A stretch of 11,826 nucleotides of DNA from Nitrospira sp. (GTDB taxonomy: Bacteria > Nitrospirota > Nitrospiria > Nitrospirales > Nitrospiraceae), in contig JANYAJ010000261.1 of the NCBI GenBank assembly GCA_025361385.1, positions 1 to 11,826 on the forward strand, read 5' to 3'. Below, piece after piece: positions 7,605 to 11,826 of the stretch. The notes beneath the pieces were generated by a model. That model searched no databases, had not been told where the DNA came from, and saw only the letters and a program-made list of their open reading frames with translations. A program made the position numbers and the translations under genes. The first letter of the stretch is position 1; each line of letters begins with the position of its first letter.

Positions 7605-8030
7605 ATGACCTTATTCATCACGCCTCAAGTCCGCCTCACTACCTTTTTCGCAGGACTGCTTTTCAGTTTGGCCTCGCTGCTGACTGGATGCGGCGGCGGC
7701 GGAGAAACTGGCGGCGATCCCAGCATCACGGGAACGCCTGGTAGTGGCGTTGGAGGATCGGCACCAGCGGCAGGAGCAATGGCATCCCTTTCTTGGAGTC
7801 CAGTCCAAGACCCTTCAGTCTTTGCTTATTATGTTCATTACGGCCGGCAATCATCACAGGAAGTGGGTAGCTGCTCATATGAAAGTTTCGTGTATGTTGG
7901 TTCCCCCTCAGCCACGGTCACAGACCTCGAACGTAATACCACCTACTACTTTGCGGTCAGCGCATTTAATGGTGTAGAAAGCCCTTGCTCAAGTGAAATA
8001 ACAACCGTCACACCTTCTCCCGCCGCGTAG
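7605..8030 (+). CDS. Small lipoprotein with a fibronectin type III-like domain
   Basis: A 141-residue exported lipoprotein of unknown function. The start is taken as ATG 7605, because GGAG (7595-7598) stands six bases before it; the upstream in-frame GTG at 7593 overlaps that ribosome site. The signal sequence is a hydrophobic stretch (TTFFAGLLFSLASLLTGC) ending in lipobox LTGC, with the lipidated cysteine at residue 29. Glycine follows at +2, not aspartate, which favours the outer membrane. A Gly/Ala/Pro/Ser-rich linker (about 30-60) leads to one domain (about 62-138) with fibronectin type III features: SLSWSPVQDPSVFAYYVHYG, ATVTDLERNTTYYFAVSAFN and a closing TTVTP. Cysteines in GSCSYE and SPCSSE could pair. 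It stands alone, between an intergenic stretch and an insertion element. The domain suggests binding or adhesion at the surface, without a known partner. Confidence 0.85.
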   Translation: MTLFITPQVRLTTFFAGLLFSLASLLTGCGGGGETGGDPSITGTPGSGVGGSAPAAGAMASLSWSPVQDPSVFAYYVHYGRQSSQEVGSCSYESFVYVGSPSATVTDLERNTTYYFAVSAFNGVESPCSSEITTVTPSPAA

Positions 8031-8102
8031 ACCAAGCGACTACACAGCGCCCCCACTCCCTGCCAATGCCGCATGAGTCCGTAGTCATATTATTGCTACT
8101 TC

Positions 8103-8118
8103 CTCACGGATCCTTTCA
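8103..8118 (+). repeat. Left target-site duplication of the insertion element
   Basis: CTCACGGATCCTTTCA, identical to 9528-9543. The next base (T) is also shared, so 17 bases could be counted, but cutting after 16 leaves both element ends as TGT...ACA. The bases before the repeat differ (C on the left, A on the right). Confidence 0.9.
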
Positions 8119-8166
8119 TGTAATCCCAACATGAGAATGTCCGCTTTCACCAAAGTAGAAATGTCC
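8119..8166 (+). repeat. Left terminal inverted repeat
   Basis: Begins TGTAATCCCAACATGAG and continues through AATGTCCGCTTTC to AGTAGAAATGTCC. Aligned by hand with the reverse complement of the right end, about 39 of 49 columns match with one gap; the segment AATGTCCGCTTTC is identical. It carries two copies of a transposase-binding-like motif in the same orientation: AGAATGTCC (8134-8142) and AGAAATGTCC (8157-8166). Confidence 0.88.
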
Positions 8167-8180
8167 TCTTGTGTAGACTG

Positions 8181-8203
8181 GCTCCCTTCAGAGGGAGGGG
8201 AGC
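8181..8203 (+). promoter_or_regulatory. Hairpin able to mask the transposase ribosome site
   Basis: GCTCCC (8181-8186) is complementary to GGGAGC (8198-8203), which ends directly at the transposase ATG. An alternative stem pairs CTCCCT (8182-8187) with AGGGAG (8192-8197) around a TCAG loop. Either structure covers the GGAGG ribosome site. This resembles the fold-back inhibition that limits transposase translation from read-through transcripts in some insertion sequences. The structure is predicted by eye only. Confidence 0.45.
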
Positions 8204-9475
8204 ATGGTCGGAGAGGACACGGTGCGTATGAGTGTGCAGGAGTTGAAGCGGGTACATGTGACCCGGCAAGTAATGAACAAGGCGCTACGACAGCGGGAGG
8301 CGGGCGCGATCTTGGGACTGACGACGCGCCAGGTCCGGCGGCTGATCCAGCGGGTCCGAGCGGAGGGGGACGCGGGCCTCGTGCATCGAAGCCGAGGCAC
8401 ACCCTCAAACCGACAGTACCGGCCCGCACTGAAGGCCCGGGCCCTTCGGCTGTATGCGAAGCACTACTGCGATTTTGGACCCACCCTTGCGGCGGAGAAG
8501 CTGGCCGAGCGGCACGGCATCCCCCTCAGCGCCGAAACGTTACGCGGCTGGCTGCGGGCCGCCGTGGTCACGCACTTCCAGCGGCGCAAGCACCCGCATC
8601 GGGCGTGGCGGGCCCGGAAGGCGCACCGGGGCGAGCTAGTACAGGTGGACGGCTCGCATCATGACTGGTTCGAGGGCCGTGGACCCCGGTGTGTGCTGAT
8701 GGCCTACATCGACGATGCGAGCAGTCAGGTCTCTGCCCGATTCTACGCGTATGAAGGCACGATCCCCGCACTGGACAGCTTCCGCCGCTACGTCTTGGAC
8801 TACGGCCTGCCGCTCGCGCTCTACACGGACCAGCATACGACCTACAAGTCGCCGGCCCTGCCGACCGTCGAGGAGCAATTAGCCGATCGTCAGCCGCACA
8901 GTCAATTTGAGCGGGCGCTCGCCGAGTTGGGGGTGGCGGTGATTCATGCCCATTCCCCGCAAGCCAAGGGTCGGGTCGAACGCGTGTTCAAGACGCTGCA
9001 GGATCGTCTGGTGAAAGACCTGCGCCTGGCGGGCCTCGCGACCATCGAGGCGGCCAATGAGTTCGTGGAGACCTGGCTACCGCGCTACAACCGGCGATTT
9101 GCGGTCCCGCCCGCGCAACCTGCCGATCTCCATCGGCCTTGTCCCGCGCGCCGCAACCTGGACCGGAGCCTGTGCCTCAAGACCACGCGTGTCCTGCGCC
9201 GCGATTGGACCGTGGCCCACCATGGGCAGCTCTATCAGGTCCGCGACAATATCCGGGCAACCCAGGTGCAGGTGGAAGAACGGATCGATGGGACGATGCG
9301 GATCACGCACCACGGTCGGCCGCTCACGTATCAAGCCATCGCCGTGCGGCCCCGCAAGCCGACGGGGCCGGAGACACGCAGGCTGCCGCGGCCGCCTGTC
9401 AAGCCCCGAGCCCATCATCCATGGAATGGCTACGGGACAATCGCCGCCAAGAGACCGGCCGCCGCGCAACCTTAA
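8204..9475 (+). CDS. DDE transposase of the IS1202/ISNCY group
   Basis: A 423-residue transposase that cuts and joins the ends of the surrounding element. An N-terminal helix-turn-helix (about 22-52, ALRQREAGAILGLTTRQVRRL) is followed by HRSRGTPSNRQY and a second DNA-binding region (about 88-120, DFGPTLAAEKLAERHG). The RNase H-like DDE core has Asp149 in QVDGSHHDWFEGRGP, Asp209 in LYTDQHTTYKS and Glu259 in AHSPQAKGRVERVFKTLQD. All three catalytic residues are present. A basic C-terminal part (about 320-423) follows the core. The ATG is preceded by GGGAGGGGAG at ideal spacing; an in-frame ATG at 8228 is a weaker alternative. There is no frameshift, so a functional enzyme is expected. The motif set fits the group annotated as ISNCY or IS1202, not IS481, although the core is related to the rve integrase domain. 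Confidence 0.95.
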   Translation: MVGEDTVRMSVQELKRVHVTRQVMNKALRQREAGAILGLTTRQVRRLIQRVRAEGDAGLVHRSRGTPSNRQYRPALKARALRLYAKHYCDFGPTLAAEKLAERHGIPLSAETLRGWLRAAVVTHFQRRKHPHRAWRARKAHRGELVQVDGSHHDWFEGRGPRCVLMAYIDDASSQVSARFYAYEGTIPALDSFRRYVLDYGLPLALYTDQHTTYKSPALPTVEEQLADRQPHSQFERALAELGVAVIHAHSPQAKGRVERVFKTLQDRLVKDLRLAGLATIEAANEFVETWLPRYNRRFAVPPAQPADLHRPCPARRNLDRSLCLKTTRVLRRDWTVAHHGQLYQVRDNIRATQVQVEERIDGTMRITHHGRPLTYQAIAVRPRKPTGPETRRLPRPPVKPRAHHPWNGYGTIAAKRPAAAQP

Positions 9476-9478
9476 ACC

Positions 9479-9527
9479 GGACATTTCTACTTGGGGAGAA
9501 AGCGGACATTTCTAAATTGGGTTGACA
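9479..9527 (-). repeat. Right terminal inverted repeat
   Basis: Read on the minus strand it begins TGTCAACCCAATTTAG and continues AAATGTCCGCTTTC to AGTAGAAATGTCC. Both motif copies here are the full TAGAAATGTCC (plus-strand positions 9504-9514 and 9479-9489). The terminal six bases on the plus strand, TTGACA (9522-9527), are a perfect outward-facing -35 box. Confidence 0.88.
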
Positions 9528-9543
9528 CTCACGGATCCTTTCA
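9528..9543 (+). repeat. Right target-site duplication of the insertion element
   Basis: CTCACGGATCCTTTCA, a perfect copy of 8103-8118, directly after the ACA end of the element. The original sequence then continues TTGACTCACCC towards the transketolase gene. Confidence 0.9.
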
Positions 9544-9657
9544 TTGACTCACCCATTTATTTTTTGTTAGCCTCAAGTCCCGCCGCGTTGCAACCGATCT
9601 CTGAACTAGAGAAGTGTGTGCCGGCTTCCTCGGTAATCAATCCTGAAAGGAGTTCCG

Positions 9658-11523
9658 ATGGCCAGTTCAACCGTTTCGCCCGACACCCTCTCTGCGCTCC
9701 AGAACAAGGCCACGCAGCTCCGCATCGAAAGCGTTCGAGCCACAACTGAAGCAGCCAGTGGCCATCCATCCAGTTGCTGCTCCGCTGCCGACATCGTCGC
9801 CACACTCTTCTTCTCGGTCATGCGTTATGACCCCAAGAATCCCAAAGCCCCGAACAGCGACCGGTTCATCCTGTCGAAAGGCCATGCCGCGCCACTACTC
9901 TACGCCGCGTGGGCAGAGGCCGGTCTCTTTCCCAAAAGCGATCTCTTAAAATTACGCACACTGACGTCCGACCTCGAAGGCCACCCGACCCCCCGTTTAT
10001 CGTTCGTCGATATGGCAACCGGCTCGTTGGGTCAAGGCCTCCCTGTCGGCATCGGCATCGCGCTCAATGCCAAATTCGTCGACAAGCTCGATCACCGCAC
10101 CTACGTCCTCATGGGAGACGGCGAATCCGTCGAAGGATCTGTCTGGGAAGCGGCCGAAGTCGCGCGCCATCATGGACTGGATAATCTCTGTGCCATTGTC
10201 GACGTGAACCGGTTGGGACAGAGCGACCCCACCATGCTGCAGCATAATATGGAGGGATACCGCGCGCGCTGGTCAGGATTCGGCTGGCACGCCATCGTCG
10301 TCGATGGGCACGACATTGCCGCCCTCGTTACCGCCTTCGATGAAGCGTCACGCACAAAAGGCAAGCCAACCGTCCTGCTCGCAAAGACCTTCAAAGGCCA
10401 CGGCATTTCGTTCATGGAAGACAGCCCGAGTTGGCACGGGAAACCAGTGCCCAAGGGAGACGACCTACAAAAGGCCCTTGATGAGTTGACCAAGCAGCTG
10501 AAGCCTGGCAACGGGACCGTTCAGACCGTCAAACCCAACACCTCAGCACCGGTCGTCACCGCCACCAGCGCGCTGCCCCCGTCACCCTATAAACTCGGCG
10601 AATCTGCCGCGACCCGTGAAGCCTTCGGCGTTGCACTCGAAGCCATCGGCGCAGCAAACCCCTTGGTAGTCGGACTCGACGCCGACGTTAAGAACTCAAC
10701 CTATACCGACAAATTCGGCAAGAAATTCCCAAATCGATTTTTCGAAAACTTCATCGCTGAACAAAACATGCTTGGCGCGGCAGCCGGGCTTGCCGCCTGC
10801 GGCAAGATTCCCTTCGTCGCGACCTTTGCGGCGTTCTTCACCCGCGCCTACGACTTCATCAGGATGGCAGCCATCAGCCAATCGAACATCAAGCTGGTAG
10901 GCACCCACGTCGGCGTCAGCATCGGCGAAGACGGCCCCTCGCAGATGGGACTCGAAGATATTGCGATGATGGCGGCCCAGCCAGGCATCGTCGTGCTCTA
11001 CCCCTCAGATGCCACCTGCACCTACAGACTGGTCGAACTAGCGGCCGCTCACAAAGGCATGGTTTACCTCCGCGCCGGCCGGCCTAAAGCGCCGGTCATC
11101 TATGGACCAGAGGAGCGTTTTCAGATCGGCGGCTCCAAAGTCATTCGCCAGAGCGCCTCGGACGTCCTCACGATCGTCGCTGCGGGCGTGACACTTTTCG
11201 AAGCCATCAAAGCCTACGATCAACTTAAGGAGGCTGGAATTTCCGTACGAGTGATCGACCTCTACAGCATCGCACCAATCGACCGCACAACCTTGATCGA
11301 CAGTGCCCGAGCAACCCAGGGACGCATACTTACGGTGGAAGACCACTATGCCCACGGAGGGCTCGGCGACGCAGTCCTCAGTGCGGTTGGACCAGAAGGG
11401 TTACGAGTACACAAACTTGCGGTTCGGGTCATTCCGCACAGCGGAAAGCCGGACGAACTCGTGGATCACTTTGGGATCGGAGCACGCTCGATTGTCGAAG
11501 CGACCAAACAAATCACCAAGTAA
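9658..11523 (+). CDS. tkt: Transketolase, metazoan-like full-length form
   Basis: Thiamine-diphosphate enzyme moving two-carbon units between sugar phosphates in the pentose phosphate and Calvin-type pathways. The single 621-residue chain joins the pyrophosphate-binding, pyrimidine-binding and C-terminal domains; linker about 282-312. Cofactor and substrate residues are present: His36 (ASGHPSSCCSAAD), His76 (LSKGHAAPLLYAAWAEAG), the GDG motif at 153-155 with EGSVWEA, Asn184 (VDVNRLGQSDP), His260 (SWHGKPVPK), Glu368 (FIAEQNM) and His417 (THVGVSIGEDGPSQM). Length and these motifs follow human TKT (623 residues, from memory) nearly position for position, unlike the roughly 660-residue Escherichia coli TktA. 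The ATG has AAAGGAG five bases upstream. No nearby promoter is convincing, and the insertion element ends 130 bases before the start. It overlaps the next gene, which suggests co-transcription. Confidence 0.97.
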   Translation: MASSTVSPDTLSALQNKATQLRIESVRATTEAASGHPSSCCSAADIVATLFFSVMRYDPKNPKAPNSDRFILSKGHAAPLLYAAWAEAGLFPKSDLLKLRTLTSDLEGHPTPRLSFVDMATGSLGQGLPVGIGIALNAKFVDKLDHRTYVLMGDGESVEGSVWEAAEVARHHGLDNLCAIVDVNRLGQSDPTMLQHNMEGYRARWSGFGWHAIVVDGHDIAALVTAFDEASRTKGKPTVLLAKTFKGHGISFMEDSPSWHGKPVPKGDDLQKALDELTKQLKPGNGTVQTVKPNTSAPVVTATSALPPSPYKLGESAATREAFGVALEAIGAANPLVVGLDADVKNSTYTDKFGKKFPNRFFENFIAEQNMLGAAAGLAACGKIPFVATFAAFFTRAYDFIRMAAISQSNIKLVGTHVGVSIGEDGPSQMGLEDIAMMAAQPGIVVLYPSDATCTYRLVELAAAHKGMVYLRAGRPKAPVIYGPEERFQIGGSKVIRQSASDVLTIVAAGVTLFEAIKAYDQLKEAGISVRVIDLYSIAPIDRTTLIDSARATQGRILTVEDHYAHGGLGDAVLSAVGPEGLRVHKLAVRVIPHSGKPDELVDHFGIGARSIVEATKQITK

Positions 11524-11826
11524 ACCGTCGACCCCCGTCCTTTCTCAAGGGCTCGATCGTATTCCGCTCCTGAACATTCTGTCTGCATCGGACCGCAAAC
11601 GCATGCTTCAGGAACTGACCGAAGCCCACTACGGCAAAGGCGACTTCATTTTTCGGGAAGGCGACCCGGCCGAATACTTCCACATCGTCAAGGAAGGAAT
11701 GGTCAAGTGTGTCAAGTCCACCCCTGAGGGAAAAGAATGCACACTAAAGATGCTGATGCCGGGCGACCTCTTCTGTTGCGACGCGGCAGCGTTCGATGGA
11801 ACCTCGCATCCCGGATCGGCCCAGCC
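11492..11826 (+). CDS. Crp/Fnr-family regulator, N-terminal part (cut by window edge)
   Basis: The visible 111 codons encode the start of a cyclic-nucleotide-binding-like sensor domain: LDRIPLLNILSASDRKRMLQ, then YGKGDFIFREGDPAEYFHIV, KEGMVKCVKSTPEGKECTL and MLMPGDLFCCDAAAFDG. The glycines and the FREGDPA and PGDLF turns are typical of the family. The C-terminal DNA-binding helix-turn-helix lies beyond the window, so ligand and class (Crp, Fnr, Dnr or other) cannot be decided. Cysteines occur in KCVK, ECTL and FCCD, but not in the N-terminal arrangement of the Fnr Fe-S proteins. The start is inferred as TTG 11492, overlapping the transketolase gene by 32 bases, because GGAG stands nine bases upstream and no ATG or GTG lies between it and the conserved domain. 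The ATG at 11603 is in frame but would remove conserved residues. Confidence 0.85.
   Translation, partial: MSKRPNKSPSKPSTPVLSQGLDRIPLLNILSASDRKRMLQELTEAHYGKGDFIFREGDPAEYFHIVKEGMVKCVKSTPEGKECTLKMLMPGDLFCCDAAAFDGTSHPGSAQ

Larger units (their letters stand above)
8119..9527 (+). mobile_element. Complete 1409-bp insertion sequence, IS1202/ISNCY type
   Basis: The element is bounded by a perfect 16-bp direct repeat and by imperfect inverted repeats of 48 and 49 bp, beginning TGT and ending ACA. It contains one intact transposase gene in the plus direction. The long target duplication is a known mark of the IS1202 group, where subgroups differ in duplication length and one makes about 15-18 bp (from memory). 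The transposase gene is visibly richer in GC than its neighbours: the line 8521-8580 is about 72% GC by hand count. An intact reading frame, intact ends and an undamaged duplication indicate a recent insertion. It separates the lipoprotein gene from the transketolase gene; without it and one repeat copy, that gap would be 202 bases. Confidence 0.93.

Noticed and set aside
7357-9555. ATTGAGTCACC near 7358 resembling ATTGACTCACC near 9543
   Set aside because: The likeness is short (10 of 11 bases) and has no matching structure around it; probably coincidence, not a second insertion site.
8080-9580. Possible Xer/dif-like site as the insertion target, since IS1202-type elements are reported to favour such sites
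   Set aside because: I joined the flanks as in the empty site and looked for paired 11-base arms with a 6-base centre. Only short partial likeness (TTTTGTTAG) appears, with no convincing second arm.

Overview
The window reads as chromosomal DNA from a GC-rich bacterium, most likely of the Nitrospirota (Nitrospira-like). This is an inference from gene content: pyruvate phosphate dikinase, a two-subunit (alpha2-beta2) glycyl-tRNA synthetase, an Fe-S type Rrf2 regulator, an animal-like transketolase and a Crp/Fnr regulator. I could run no database search.

Left half (1-5530, minus strand): one gene block reading leftwards, glyQ - glyS - a two-helix membrane protein of unknown function - ppdK. 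ppdK runs off the left edge. Gaps are 18, 129 and 28 bases, so an operon is plausible. A divergent intergenic region (about 5531-5758) separates it from a rightward pair.

Middle (5691-7029, plus strand): an Rrf2-family regulator with a cysteine cluster, followed 2 bases later by a TauE/SafE-family eight-helix exporter. A good sigma70 promoter precedes the regulator. A 25-base imperfect palindrome resembling the IscR type 1 operator lies directly over the expected transcription start. This suggests an autoregulated, Fe-S or redox-sensing export module. Next come about 575 bases with no convincing gene, then a small lipoprotein with one fibronectin type III-like domain.

Right part (8103-11826, plus strand): a complete 1409-bp insertion sequence of the IS1202/ISNCY type, with one intact DDE transposase, inverted repeats of about 48/49 bp and a 16-bp target duplication. 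It sits upstream of a full-length transketolase whose sequence is strikingly like the metazoan enzyme. A Crp/Fnr-type regulator begins inside the end of the transketolase gene and is cut by the right edge.

Metabolically, ppdK (pyruvate to phosphoenolpyruvate) and transketolase (pentose and sugar-phosphate interconversion) fit the central carbon metabolism of an autotroph. I saw no defence system, CRISPR array, RNA gene or wholly new system. The points most worth following are the Rrf2 operator and exporter module, the animal-type transketolase, and the precisely bounded insertion element with a possible ribosome-site-masking hairpin.
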